A stretch of DNA of 39,292 nt from Fen-178 sp049516835 (GTDB lineage Bacteria > Acidobacteriota > Terriglobia > Bryobacterales > Bryobacteraceae): NCBI GenBank assembly GCA_049516835.1, contig JBEKSR010000032.1, positions 1 to 39,292 on the forward strand, read 5' to 3'. Below are positions 16,471 through 25,187 of this stretch, piece after piece; position 1 is the stretch's first letter, and each line of letters opens with the position of its first letter. Both the position numbers and the translations under genes were made by a program. The notes beneath the pieces were generated by a model. The model had not been told where the DNA came from. It was given only the letters and a program-made list of their open reading frames with translations, and did no database searches.

Positions 16471-16522
16471 CAACGTCCTTTCTTCTGTTAAGCCGCTACT
16501 GGAGCAGATTTGGGGCCAAACC
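16471..16522 (-). promoter_or_regulatory. Sigma-54 promoter and conserved leader of the BON gene
   Basis: The minus strand of 16503-16519 reads TTGGCCCCAAATCTGCT, identical over the whole -24/-12 element to the site upstream of the CsbD gene. The following leader with AGAAAGGACGTTG is also conserved (47/52 overall). The GC is 37 nt from the start codon. Confidence 0.85.
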
Positions 16523-16680
16523 GGAATGCATGAACGGAATCGTTGTGTCGTGGAGCCGGCGGGCAGAAGTGATGCACTTGAATGCAGCTTTTGCCGGTAC
16601 CCGCGTAGCCGCCTCACAGCCTGTCAGGTGTTTGCATACGGCCACGCGCGTGCTCTGCTAAGACCGGGAGAGTCAGAAAA

Positions 16681-16974
16681 ATGGTTCTTAAGCGAGTGAT
16701 CGGATTGGTTTTTGCAGGCGGGCTGGCCTTCAGCGCTATGGCGGCCGATTTTGTGGTTCGCATTGCGCCGCCGCGCATGGTGGTTGAGAGGCGGAGCCCT
16801 CGGCCGAGCCGCAACCATGTGTGGGTTCAGGGATACCACAATTGGGATAACGACCATTACGTGTGGGTCCCAGGAAGGTGGGAACAGCCACCGCGGGCGC
16901 GGGCCCACTGGGTTGCCCATCACTGGGTTCGCAGAAACGGCGGCTATGTTCTGGTAGAGGGGCACTGGCAATAG
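16681..16974 (+). CDS. Small exported YXWGXW-type repeat protein
   Basis: A 97-aa protein from the ATG at 16681, with GGGAGAG upstream and a signal peptide (about 1-22, GLVFAGGLAFSAMAADF). The mature part contains spaced aromatic motifs NHVWVQGYHNW, HYVWVPGRWEQPP and GGYVLVEGHW, the pattern of YXWGXW/BcpO-related repeat proteins, which are exported and of unknown function. It diverges from the BON gene and may be part of the same envelope-stress set, though no convincing sigma-54 element lies at the usual distance. Confidence 0.8.
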   Translation: MVLKRVIGLVFAGGLAFSAMAADFVVRIAPPRMVVERRSPRPSRNHVWVQGYHNWDNDHYVWVPGRWEQPPRARAHWVAHHWVRRNGGYVLVEGHWQ

Positions 16975-16993
16975 GTCCGCTTCTCGGCAAACT

Positions 16994-17027
16994 CCACATG
17001 CCGGTAGACGGCGCTGCCGGCATGTGG
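16994..17027. other. Perfect 11-bp hairpin between two exported-protein genes
   Basis: The arms 16994-17004 (CCACATGCCGG) and 17017-17027 are exact reverse complements around a 12-nt loop, starting 20 nt after the YXWGXW gene. CCTTCG follows rather than a T tract, so it may be a weak terminator or mRNA-end stabiliser. Confidence 0.5.
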
Positions 17028-17064
17028 CCTTCGAACCGGCCAAACCCTGGCCCGGGCATCGACA

Positions 17065-17832
17065 ATGATTCGGTTCGTATTCTCGGTGATGCTGCTCTGG
17101 CAGGCGTACGGCTATGCGCAATCGGGGCCGCAGCCGCCCTGCGGAATGGATCCGGTTCCGCCCTATCCTGGCCTGGACCAGCCGCCCACCGTAGAGTCTT
17201 GGAGCGAGTTGGCCTTCGGTCGCGACTGGAAACCACCCGCGTGCACCGGTTGGGCCGACGTGGGCTTTTCTACGTTGATAACCACCGTCGCCCGATTTCG
17301 TTATACCTCGGGTGCCGCGGGCTTGCTTCGCCACATCGGGGCGATCTCCGAGCTCGCGGGCATGCGCTACTGGTCGACCACTCACAAGCAATGGCAAACA
17401 TTGATTGTGAACGCTCACGCTGTAGCCGCATCGCAGCCAACTCAACGCCGCGATGACTTCACGCCCGATGAGATGAAGGAAGGCAAGGTGCTCTACCTGG
17501 AGCAGGCCGATAATCTTTCCGGCGCGGCCATCTACCGAATGCACATGGCAGAGGTTTCGGCGGACCGGCTTGTCTTCGATGTCGAGAATGTCAGCGTCAT
17601 GCGCTATTTCTTCTTGACACTCTTCCCTCCGGGTGAGATGCAGTCGATTTACTTTCTGGATCGCGAATCGGACGGCGTCTGGCGGTACTACAGCATCGCG
17701 CGCACCGGGCGTAACGCGAGCCGGCTGGCCGCGGGACCGGGACACGCGTCTTCCTCGATCAACCGGGCCGTGGCGTTCTATCGCTCCCTGGCCGGAGTTC
17801 CCACCGACCAGGAGCCTCCGGCGGCGCGATGA
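17065..17832 (+). CDS. Exported protein of unknown function (DUF6675-like)
   Basis: A 255-aa protein from the ATG at 17065 with a short signal peptide (about 1-19, MIRFVFSVMLLWQAYGYAQS). The mature part opens with a Pro/Cys-rich stretch (GPQPPCGMDPVPPYPGLDQP), then a globular domain with MRYWSTTHKQWQTLIVNA, FTPDEMKEGKVLYLEQADN and YFLDRESDGVWRYYSIARTG. The layout resembles the DUF6675 family of exported proteins with no known role; the name is from memory and moderate in certainty. There are no membrane helices beyond the signal. It converges on the VIT1-like gene with 15 bp between stops. Confidence 0.7.
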   Translation: MIRFVFSVMLLWQAYGYAQSGPQPPCGMDPVPPYPGLDQPPTVESWSELAFGRDWKPPACTGWADVGFSTLITTVARFRYTSGAAGLLRHIGAISELAGMRYWSTTHKQWQTLIVNAHAVAASQPTQRRDDFTPDEMKEGKVLYLEQADNLSGAAIYRMHMAEVSADRLVFDVENVSVMRYFFLTLFPPGEMQSIYFLDRESDGVWRYYSIARTGRNASRLAAGPGHASSSINRAVAFYRSLAGVPTDQEPPAAR

Positions 17833-17847
17833 GCGTTGCGGAGCGTT

Positions 17848-18552
17848 TCAAGTCCCGCCGGTGGCGGTTCCGAACAGGGCCCCGACGCCCGCGGTCAGCG
17901 CCATGGCTAGAGCGCCCCAAAACGTGACGCGTATGGCGCCCAGCCTCACGCCTGCGCCTCCCACGCGCGCGGCCAACCCTCCCAGAAGCGCCAGGAACAA
18001 CAGGGAAGTTCCAGAAACCAAGGGGATCAGACGCGCCTCCGGGGCTATGGCCGTGACCAGCAGAGGCATGGCCGCTCCGACGGCGAAGCTGCCGGCCGAC
18101 GCCAGCGCCGCTTGAATCGGACGCGCACTGAAAGCCGCGGAGATGCCGAGTTCGTCGCGGGCATGCGCGCCTAGCGCGTCATGGGCCATCAGTTGGTCGG
18201 CAACCTTTTTGGCGAGCGTCGGATCGAGCCCGCGAGCGATGTAGATGGCCGCCAGTTCCTTGCGCTCGCCCTCGTCGTCGGTCTTCAGCTCCGCGCGTTC
18301 CAGCTTGAGGTCGGCCTTTTCGGTGTCGGCCTGTGAGTGCACGGACACGTATTCACCCGCCGCCATCGACATCGCCCCGGCGACCAGGCCGGCGATCCCC
18401 GCGACCACTACGCTGCTGTGGGTCGCATGCGCGGCTGCGACACCGAGCACCAGGCTCGCCGTTGAAAGGATGCCGTCGTTCGCGCCCAATACCGCCGCGC
18501 GCAGCCAGACGACGCGTCCCGTGCGGTGTCGTTCCGTTTGGTGTACAGGCAT
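17848..18552 (-). CDS. VIT1/CCC1-family metal transporter
   Basis: A 234-aa inner-membrane protein. It opens with WLRAAVLGANDGILSTASLV and LVAGAMSMAAGEYVSV, hallmark membrane motifs of the VIT1/CCC1 family, then a charged cytoplasmic segment (about 75-130, ERAELKTDDEGERKELAAIY) that in relatives binds metal, and three further helices to the C-terminus. Members export Fe2+ or Mn2+ from the cytoplasm. The ATG at 18552 lies 4 bp after the PAP2 stop, so the three genes 20679-17848 probably form an operon, this being last. Confidence 0.9.
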   Translation of the reverse strand: MPVHQTERHRTGRVVWLRAAVLGANDGILSTASLVLGVAAAHATHSSVVVAGIAGLVAGAMSMAAGEYVSVHSQADTEKADLKLERAELKTDDEGERKELAAIYIARGLDPTLAKKVADQLMAHDALGAHARDELGISAAFSARPIQAALASAGSFAVGAAMPLLVTAIAPEARLIPLVSGTSLLFLALLGGLAARVGGAGVRLGAIRVTFWGALAMALTAGVGALFGTATGGT

Positions 18553-18556
18553 CGCC

Positions 18557-19306
18557 TTAGTGCGTTTCGAACACGTGCCTGCCGATAAACCACCCCATGA
18601 CGCCTCCCGCCACGATGTCCGACGCGAAGTGCTTCTGGCCGCTGAAGCGCGATGCGCTCACCAGGGTAGCCAGTCCATAAGCGGCGATTATGGCCGCCTT
18701 CTTGTGGCGCCAACGATGCGCGATGACCGAGGCGAGGGCGAAGCTCTCGATGGCGTGACCGGACGGGAACGAATCGCCTCCGTGGAAGAAGTGCCCACCT
18801 CCATCCCCCACCAGGGGCCGCTGCCGGCCGGTCGCGAATTTGAGGACTTCGGACACAATGAATGCATCGGCGACCGCCTCGCCGCCCAGCAGTCCCGTGC
18901 CACGCAACTTCGCACTCTTCGCCAAAACTCCGCTCACATAGAATCCGCCAAGTATGGGAATCAGGGTGTAGGCAGCGCCCACCTGCGAGAGGTCGCGACT
19001 GAACCTCCGCTGATCCGCCGTATTCGGCAGTTGTTGCGAACCGCGGCGATCCGTCACCACCGCCACGCCCACGATGGCGCCGAAAGTCAGCCACCACTGG
19101 GCGTCCTTGCGCGTCATGTGAAACGGGCTGGTCCAGATGGCTTTCTGATCCTGGAGGATGTTCCTGGCGAACCCGGTGGCCAGGGGTTTCAGTGCTTCAT
19201 CGCCCGGCTCCTGACCGGAGGCCGCGGAAATCGCCGCCAGCACGGGCGCCAGCAGCAACCAGCGGGATTGCCTCGCGAGCCTCGAACTCCAGGTTGAGTC
19301 GCTCAT
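18557..19306 (-). CDS. PAP2-family membrane phosphatase
   Basis: A 249-aa protein with an N-terminal signal or anchor (about 15-30) and a PAP2 domain (about 85-240). The three phosphatase signatures are visible: KFATGRQRP, PSGH in GGDSFPSGHAIESFAL, and SRFSGQKHFASD with the third-motif His. These enzymes dephosphorylate phosphatidate, undecaprenyl pyrophosphate or other lipid phosphates at the membrane. Its start overlaps the stop of the upstream phospholipase-like gene by one base (TAATG), indicating coupled translation and perhaps a shared role in lipid turnover. Confidence 0.9.
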   Translation of the reverse strand: MSDSTWSSRLARQSRWLLLAPVLAAISAASGQEPGDEALKPLATGFARNILQDQKAIWTSPFHMTRKDAQWWLTFGAIVGVAVVTDRRGSQQLPNTADQRRFSRDLSQVGAAYTLIPILGGFYVSGVLAKSAKLRGTGLLGGEAVADAFIVSEVLKFATGRQRPLVGDGGGHFFHGGDSFPSGHAIESFALASVIAHRWRHKKAAIIAAYGLATLVSASRFSGQKHFASDIVAGGVMGWFIGRHVFETH

Positions 19307-20679
19307 TAGCGAGCAGGGACTCCCACCCCGGCGGACGCCTCAGTGTCGCGCGGCCTCTCGCCCGCTAGATTGTGGCTGCCGTTGCGTGCCAGGTCCAGGT
19401 CCACGGCTCGCAGTTGATCGAGTTCTTTGACCACCTTGGCCGAATCGTCGGCGCTAGTCTTGGTCGAATTCGCCAGGCCAGGGCCGTGGTAGAAAGCCAG
19501 AATGTCGCTTCGGAGTTCTTGCGGCATTTCCGTGTAGTGGCCCCGCAACTTGTGTAGCAGCTTCGAGTAGGCGACATCCGCCAGCGTATACTTCCCCGCC
19601 GCTGTGGACGTTCCCACGTCGAGATTGTCATTCGGCAGCTTCAGACGGCCCGCATTCTGTTCCGAAAGCAGTTCGCGATAATGCGTAATCGTCGAATTGA
19701 AGCTGGCCATGTACATTTGTTCGATCTCGGGTGTCAGCCTCTTGAATGACAGCGGCCGGAACGGGCCTGCTCTTGGCACGACGCGGAATACAGTGGCCAG
19801 CATTTTCGACCGGACCCCAGGTTCCTTATACGTAGTTCCCCAGTTTTTCTCGTAGCTGGAACGGGATAAGTTGTAGAGGAAGGTCTTGCGCGTCGCGCTG
19901 GGGGCCTCTTTCATGATTTCCTGTTTCTTGAGTTGCCACGCAACTCTCGTAAGAGCCGGAAGAATCGTGCCGACCGCGCGGCGATACGATCCGATCGTGA
20001 GATCGACGTCCAGAAATACTTTTTCCAGTCTCAGCCCATAGGTATCCAGAAACGCCCGCTGGAGCAAGGGTTTTGCTACTTCAAATCCGATGAAGCTTTT
20101 GTATGCAGCGGAGGCGTAGCGCCCCTTGGCGGCCTGAAAGACATCAAAAGCGAACTCCGTCTTGCCGTGCGAATACGGATCGTCGGCATACGTTACCATC
20201 TTTCCGAACTTCCGGCCGAGGTCCGGGTAGAACAAAGGAACGGCCCGGTTCACGGCCAGTGAGTGGCCATTATTATCGGCGGCATAGTGCGACAACGCTC
20301 CCAGAGCGAAAGCGTACTCATTCAGGTCTTGGGATTCGCGGATCAGGTTGAGGATAAAATCGCCGCTCCGGACGTAATGTGTCAAATCGCTGAAGAACTT
20401 GCTGCCGAACGGATAATACCCCAGATCCTGAATAATGCACCCTCCGTAGGCGAATGCGTGGGCTTGCGTCAGCTCGTCCGCGGTGGCAGCCGGAAATCGT
20501 TTGAGCAGTAGCGGTTTGATCGCGCTGTCCCAGGTCGAATCGATAATGGCTTCGTGGGTGAGAACCGAATATGAGTAAACGGCTGGGACCGGGAATAGGA
20601 GCAACAGCCCAAGAGCCGCTGAGCGCCGCAGTTTTCGGAGAACCGCGATCGGTAGAATGCTCGGTTTTGTTTGCCGCAT
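19306..20679 (-). CDS. Exported zinc-dependent phospholipase C-like protein
   Basis: A 457-aa protein with a strong AGGAGGAAG ribosome site, then a signal peptide (about 14-37, ending VPAVYSYS). The mature N-terminus has SVLTHEAIID, GGCIIQDLGYYPFGSKFFSD and GALSHYAADNNGH, a His/Asp-rich arrangement like the metal site of zinc-dependent phospholipase C / S1-P1 nuclease-type folds. The rest is helical with no domain I recognise. A lipid-hydrolysing role fits its coupling to the PAP2 gene, since PLC products and phosphatidate are related substrates, but this is inferred. Confidence 0.8.
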   Translation of the reverse strand: MRQTKPSILPIAVLRKLRRSAALGLLLLFPVPAVYSYSVLTHEAIIDSTWDSAIKPLLLKRFPAATADELTQAHAFAYGGCIIQDLGYYPFGSKFFSDLTHYVRSGDFILNLIRESQDLNEYAFALGALSHYAADNNGHSLAVNRAVPLFYPDLGRKFGKMVTYADDPYSHGKTEFAFDVFQAAKGRYASAAYKSFIGFEVAKPLLQRAFLDTYGLRLEKVFLDVDLTIGSYRRAVGTILPALTRVAWQLKKQEIMKEAPSATRKTFLYNLSRSSYEKNWGTTYKEPGVRSKMLATVFRVVPRAGPFRPLSFKRLTPEIEQMYMASFNSTITHYRELLSEQNAGRLKLPNDNLDVGTSTAAGKYTLADVAYSKLLHKLRGHYTEMPQELRSDILAFYHGPGLANSTKTSADDSAKVVKELDQLRAVDLDLARNGSHNLAGERPRDTEASAGVGVPAR

Positions 20680-20923
20680 AGCTTCCTCCTGATGGGGAAG
20701 GCACGTTCGTGACCACCGTCGCCAGCGGGCGATCTCTTGGGGTGGGAGCTATATGAGCGGCGGCAAATTCCGCACTCTAGTGCAGATATTGCACTTCGGC
20801 CCGGGTGAATCTCTGCCAACGGCACGCTGGCTCAGCGGCTTCATCCTGTAAATGCGAGGGTTCTGCTCTGGACCATCCCGTGCAAAGGACGATGGGCAAC
20901 ATTACGCACGAAAGAGGACTGTC

Positions 20924-21313
20924 ATGCAGATAGTATCTACCGGGCTGGGCGGGGTCCAAGAGATCCTGGAACGAAAAGAAGCCGAGCTGGCTCACGTGTT
21001 GCGGAAGCGGGACGGCATCGCAATCGAGAAGAGCGCGGACCAGATGGACGAGATTCAGTACGCGTCGGAACGAGAGCTGGCGATTCGCAGCGTGGACCGT
21101 GAGTCGAGCCTGCTGCGTCAGGTAAAAGCCACATTGCGACGGATTCACGACGGCAGCTTTGGAATCTGCATGGAGTGCGAATCGGCGATCAGCCCAAGAC
21201 GCCTCGCGGCCGTGCCATGGGCGTCGCGTTGTATCCAGTGCCAGGAAGCTGCCGATCGGGATGGGCGGGAGAGAACCGAATCTCTCGGCGAGAGTCTTCG
21301 CAATGCCGCGTGA
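20924..21313 (+). CDS. DksA/TraR-type zinc-finger regulator
   Basis: A 129-aa protein; the ATG at 20924 has AGAGGA 5-10 nt upstream and starts the conserved part. Residues about 12-75 form a coiled coil with acidic tip-like DQMDEIQYA, resembling the DxxDxA tip of DksA, and the C-terminus carries a four-Cys zinc finger (Cys82, Cys85, Cys103, Cys106; CMEC and CIQC). DksA-like proteins enter the RNA polymerase secondary channel and modulate transcription, often with ppGpp. The glycosyltransferase gene starts 41 bp downstream, so it may be cotranscribed with carbohydrate genes. Confidence 0.88.
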   Translation: MQIVSTGLGGVQEILERKEAELAHVLRKRDGIAIEKSADQMDEIQYASERELAIRSVDRESSLLRQVKATLRRIHDGSFGICMECESAISPRRLAAVPWASRCIQCQEAADRDGRERTESLGESLRNAA

Positions 21314-21354
21314 ATGAGCGGTGGTGGCAAAGAACGGAAAGGTGGGTCCAAGTC

Positions 21355-23652
21355 GTGAAAACAGCCTCCAGCGCTCGAACCATCGCGTTTCTCGGCGACT
21401 ACTTGCCGCGCAAATGCGGCATTGCCACGTTTACCTCCGACCTGCTTGGTGCCGTGGCGGCGCGGCATCCCCAGAGCCGGTGCTTCGCGGTGCCGGTCAA
21501 TGACATCGAGGGGTGCTATCAGTATCCGGAGGTCGTTCGCTTCGAGATTGAGGAGCAGGATCTGGAATCTTACCGGTGCGCCGCCGACTTCCTGAACACC
21601 AGCAACGTGGACGTTGTCTCGGTCCAGCACGAGTTCGGAATTTTCGGCGGGCCGGCCGGCAGCCACTTATTGGCGCTGCTGCGCGAATTGGAAGCTCCGG
21701 TCGTCACCACGCTCCACACCGTTCTCCGCACGCCCAACGCCGACCAGCATAGCGTGATGCAGAGATTGATCGCCCACTCGACCCGGCTGGTGGTCATGAC
21801 GGAGCGGGGACGAAACCTCTTGCAGGAGGTGTACCAGGCGCCGCCGGCCAAGATCGATCTCATCCCGCACGGTATTCCCGACGTGCCATTCGTCGCCCCG
21901 GATCATTACAAAGACCAGTTTGGCGTGGGCGGAAAGAAGGTGTTGCTGACCTTCGGGCTGCTGTCGCCGAACAAGGGGATTGAACATGTGCTCAATGCTC
22001 TCCCGGATATCGTGGCGGAGTTTCCCGACGTCGTCTACATCTTGCTGGGCGCCACGCACCCCAATGAGTTGCGCACGCGAGGCGACGCCTACCGCCTCGG
22101 CCTCGAGGCCATCGTCGGGAAGAACAAACTCGAGAACCACGTCATCTTCCACAACCGCTTTGTGGAGCTGAAGGAACTGACCGAGTTCATTGGAGCGGCG
22201 GATCTTTACATTACGCCTTATCTGGACGAAGCCCAGATTACGTCGGGAACATTGGCTTATGCGTTTGGCGCGGGTAAAGCCGTGATCTCGACGCCGTACT
22301 GGCATGCCGCTGAATTGTTGAGCGACCAGCGTGGCGTACTGGTGCCATTCGCCGACCCGAAAGCGATTGCGCGCGAGGTGAGCGGGTTGTTGCGCGATGG
22401 AGCGCGCCGCCACGCCATGAGCGAAAGCGCCTACAAACTGGGCCGCACCATGGTGTGGAGCAAGACGGCGGGGCTGTACATGCGCTCCTTTGAGCTGGCG
22501 CGACGGCAGGGGGCCGCGGCGCCCCGCGAATCCGTCGCCGCCAGAGATGTCGGCCGCCGGCCGTTTGAATCGCCGGAGCTGAATCTGGATCATCTTTACC
22601 ACATGACCGATTCCACGGGCATTTTCCAGCACGCCAGCTTCACTGCGCCGAATCCTTCCGAAGGCTACTGCACCGACGACAACGCCCGCGCACTCATTCT
22701 GACGGTGTTGCTCGGCCAGTTGGAAGAAGCTCCGATGCGGGTCCGGGCGCTGGCCACAACCTACGCTGCGTTCCTGGACTCTGCCTTCGATCCAAAAACC
22801 ACGCGTTTCCACAATTTCCTGGGTATCGACCGCCGTTGGCTCGACGATCAGGGGTCCGAAGATTGTCATGGCCGGGCGATTTGGGCGCTGGGCACGGCGG
22901 TGGGACGCTCCCCGCATTGGAGTTCCCAGACGATGGCCAAACAACTCTTTGCGCAGGCGCTGCCGGCCGTGACGGAGTTCACTTCACCGCGCGCCTGGGC
23001 ATTCAGCCTCATTGGCATTCACGAATATCTGCGCCGGATGAAGGGTGACCGCCTGGCTATCGATGTCCGCGAAAATCTGACCGGCCGGTTGATGACGATC
23101 TTTGACCAGGTCGCCCAGCCCGGCTGGACCTGGTTTGAAGAGGGGTTGACTTATGACAACGCCAAGCTGGCTCACGCCCTGATTGTCAGCGGACGCGCCA
23201 CCGGGCAAAAAAACGTGTCGGAACGAGGCATACAGGCGTTGCGCTGGCTGGTGGGCGTTCAGACCTCGCGGCATGGCCGGCTGCGGCCCATTGGTAGCAA
23301 TGGATTCTATAAGCATAACGGCGCACGCGCGGACTTCGACCAGCAGCCCATCGAGGCGCAGACCACGGTCTCGGCTTGCCTGGAAGCGTACCGCGCCACG
23401 GCCGACCCGTGGTGGTATGACCAGGCGCAACGCGCCTTCGACTGGTTCCTCGGCTGGAACGATCTCGGGCTGGAACTCTACGCCCGCCACACTGGCGGCT
23501 GCCGCGATGGGCTGCACGTGGACCGGAGCAACGAAAACCAGGGAGCGGAATCCATGCTGGCCTTTCTCCTGTCGCTGGCGGAAATGCGGTTGATACAGAA
23601 CACCGCGAACGGCGTTCAACGAGCCGGTCTGGCGGCCGCCGTCGCCCCATGA
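21355..23652 (+). CDS. Two-domain GT4 glycosyltransferase with C-terminal (alpha/alpha)6-type domain
   Basis: I start it at the GTG at 21355, just before TIAFLGDYLPRKCGIATFT, the usual N-terminus; the frame is open further upstream inside the DksA-like gene. The 765-aa product has a GT-B fold (about 5-385) with SVQHEFGIFGG, IPHGIPDVPF, LLTFGLLSPNKGIEHVLNAL and the donor-binding EAQITSGTLAYAFGAGKAVI. Residues about 405-755 form a helical domain with CTDDNARALIL, RAIWALGTAVG, WFEEGLTYDNAKLAHALI and a late HVDRSNENQGAESMLAFLLS, like six-hairpin glycosidase barrels. It probably transfers sugar from an activated donor to a glycan or polyol acceptor. It overlaps the GH130 gene by 4 bp. Confidence 0.85.
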   Translation: MKTASSARTIAFLGDYLPRKCGIATFTSDLLGAVAARHPQSRCFAVPVNDIEGCYQYPEVVRFEIEEQDLESYRCAADFLNTSNVDVVSVQHEFGIFGGPAGSHLLALLRELEAPVVTTLHTVLRTPNADQHSVMQRLIAHSTRLVVMTERGRNLLQEVYQAPPAKIDLIPHGIPDVPFVAPDHYKDQFGVGGKKVLLTFGLLSPNKGIEHVLNALPDIVAEFPDVVYILLGATHPNELRTRGDAYRLGLEAIVGKNKLENHVIFHNRFVELKELTEFIGAADLYITPYLDEAQITSGTLAYAFGAGKAVISTPYWHAAELLSDQRGVLVPFADPKAIAREVSGLLRDGARRHAMSESAYKLGRTMVWSKTAGLYMRSFELARRQGAAAPRESVAARDVGRRPFESPELNLDHLYHMTDSTGIFQHASFTAPNPSEGYCTDDNARALILTVLLGQLEEAPMRVRALATTYAAFLDSAFDPKTTRFHNFLGIDRRWLDDQGSEDCHGRAIWALGTAVGRSPHWSSQTMAKQLFAQALPAVTEFTSPRAWAFSLIGIHEYLRRMKGDRLAIDVRENLTGRLMTIFDQVAQPGWTWFEEGLTYDNAKLAHALIVSGRATGQKNVSERGIQALRWLVGVQTSRHGRLRPIGSNGFYKHNGARADFDQQPIEAQTTVSACLEAYRATADPWWYDQAQRAFDWFLGWNDLGLELYARHTGGCRDGLHVDRSNENQGAESMLAFLLSLAEMRLIQNTANGVQRAGLAAAVAP

Positions 23653-25109
23653 AACCCATCGACCTGAAACGCAGCACGGTCACCTTGGACCCGGACCCCA
23701 CGCATGTCCTGGCCCGGCCTTTTCGTCTCATGAGCGACCAGCGCTCCATTAAGATCGCCGCCCGGGTCATGGCTCTTCCCGAGAACGAAGTCCATACCCT
23801 TTTGGGCGGGGTTCGGGCCGAATTCGCCGACCGCCAACTGAAGATCGACGAATTCCTCCTCCGGCGGTTTAACGAAGTCAGTCCCTATCTGCTCGATGGC
23901 CACCAGAGTCTGTCCGAAGAACGGAAGTTGTTGTTGGGCGGGTATTTTACTCACGAGTATTCGCTCGAAGCCGCGGCGTTGTTCAATCCCTCGATGGTGC
24001 CGCACCTGGATCAGTCGGATGTTCCGCCCGGATCGTTACGTTTCATCCTGAGCTTACGCGCCACGGCCGAGGGGCACGTTTCCTCGATCGCTTTTCGCAG
24101 CGGATTATTGGACGCCAACAGCAACATCACCATGGACTTGCCCTCCCGCTACAGCATCGAGCCGATGCAAGTGCCCAACTCGACGTTTGAAAAACCCCTG
24201 TTCCAGCGCAAGCTTCAGGAACTCCGTCTCATGGGCAACTTCAACCAGGAGGTCCTCAACGGCTTACCGGACGCATTCACCCTGGAAGAACTGCGCGCCA
24301 GTATCAGTCGCGCCGCACAACAGCCCCTCGAGCATGCACAGGAAACGACCAAGAGCATAGCCAGGAAAACCCTGATGCTCGCCCAATCCAACTACGAAGT
24401 ACAGTTTTCGCCGGAGTCGGGTTTGTCCGAGCGGGTTCTGTTCCCCGTCACTCCTTCCCAGAGCAACGGGATCGAGGACGCTCGTTTTGTCCTTTTCCAA
24501 AGGGAAGACGGCACGCGGACCTATTATGCGACTTACACCGCGTACGACGGAAAGATGATCCTGCCCCAATTTCTGGAGACGTCCGATTTTCTTCGTTTCA
24601 AGTTCATCACGTTGAATGGCCCGGCCGTCGAGAACAAAGGCATGGCGCTCTTTCCCCGCAAAATCAAGGGCCTTTATGCGATGCTTGGCCGGCAGGATGC
24701 GGAGAATATCTACGTGATGTTCTCCGATCATCTCCATTTCTGGCATACCATGCAGCTCATTCTGGAGCCGAAGTTCCCCTGGGAATTCATCCAGTTGGGC
24801 AACTGCGGCTCGCCCATCGAAACCGAAGCCGGATGGCTTGTAATCAGTCACGCCGTGGGGCCCATGCGAAAGTACTGCATTGGCGCTTTCCTGCTCGACC
24901 GCGACGACCCGACAAAGGTAATCGGCCGCCTGCCTGAACCACTGATCAAACCCAATATAAACGAGCGCGACGGCTACGTGCCCAATGTCGTTTACTCGTG
25001 CGGCAGCCTCGTGCATAACGGGCAACTCGTTATTCCCTACGGGATATCCGACTACGCCACGACCTTCGCGACGCTCCCGCTTGACCAAGTCCTAGCTGCG
25101 ATGGAATAG
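23649..25109 (+). CDS. GH130-family glycoside phosphorylase/hydrolase
   Basis: A 486-aa soluble protein. Five-bladed propeller motifs of GH130 are visible from about 220 on: SNGIEDARFVLFQR with candidate catalytic Asp277, TYYATYTAYDG, NKGMALFPRKIKGLYAML, WEFIQLGNCGSPIETEAGWLVISHAVG and YSCGSLVHNGQLVIPYGISD. The N-terminal 200 residues are an extra helical region. GH130 enzymes mostly phosphorolyse or hydrolyse beta-mannosides. The ATGA overlap with the GT4 gene shows tight coupling; this pairing of GT4 and GH130 is seen in other bacteria and suggests joint synthesis or turnover of a mannose-containing glycan. Substrate is not decidable here. Confidence 0.87.
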   Translation: MKPIDLKRSTVTLDPDPTHVLARPFRLMSDQRSIKIAARVMALPENEVHTLLGGVRAEFADRQLKIDEFLLRRFNEVSPYLLDGHQSLSEERKLLLGGYFTHEYSLEAAALFNPSMVPHLDQSDVPPGSLRFILSLRATAEGHVSSIAFRSGLLDANSNITMDLPSRYSIEPMQVPNSTFEKPLFQRKLQELRLMGNFNQEVLNGLPDAFTLEELRASISRAAQQPLEHAQETTKSIARKTLMLAQSNYEVQFSPESGLSERVLFPVTPSQSNGIEDARFVLFQREDGTRTYYATYTAYDGKMILPQFLETSDFLRFKFITLNGPAVENKGMALFPRKIKGLYAMLGRQDAENIYVMFSDHLHFWHTMQLILEPKFPWEFIQLGNCGSPIETEAGWLVISHAVGPMRKYCIGAFLLDRDDPTKVIGRLPEPLIKPNINERDGYVPNVVYSCGSLVHNGQLVIPYGISDYATTFATLPLDQVLAAME

Positions 25110-25133
25110 CGCCATCATCATCGCTAGCAAGTT

Positions 25134-25150
25134 GTGGTCACAGGATTGCT
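25134..25150 (+). promoter_or_regulatory. Candidate sigma-54 promoter for the YtxH-like gene
   Basis: The sequence GTGGTCACAGGATTGCT has GG-N10-GC and an intact TTGCT at -12; the -24 side keeps TGG only. The GC is 39 nt before the ATG at 25188, in line with the other sites. Confidence 0.5.
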
Positions 25151-25187
25151 CCATGGACGGGAGGATCACAAACCGGAGAAAGTTGAA

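Noticed and set aside
16638..16654. GG-N10-GC element upstream of the YXWGXW gene
   Set aside because: Only 28 nt from the start codon and no T before GG; outside the spacing seen for the other candidates.
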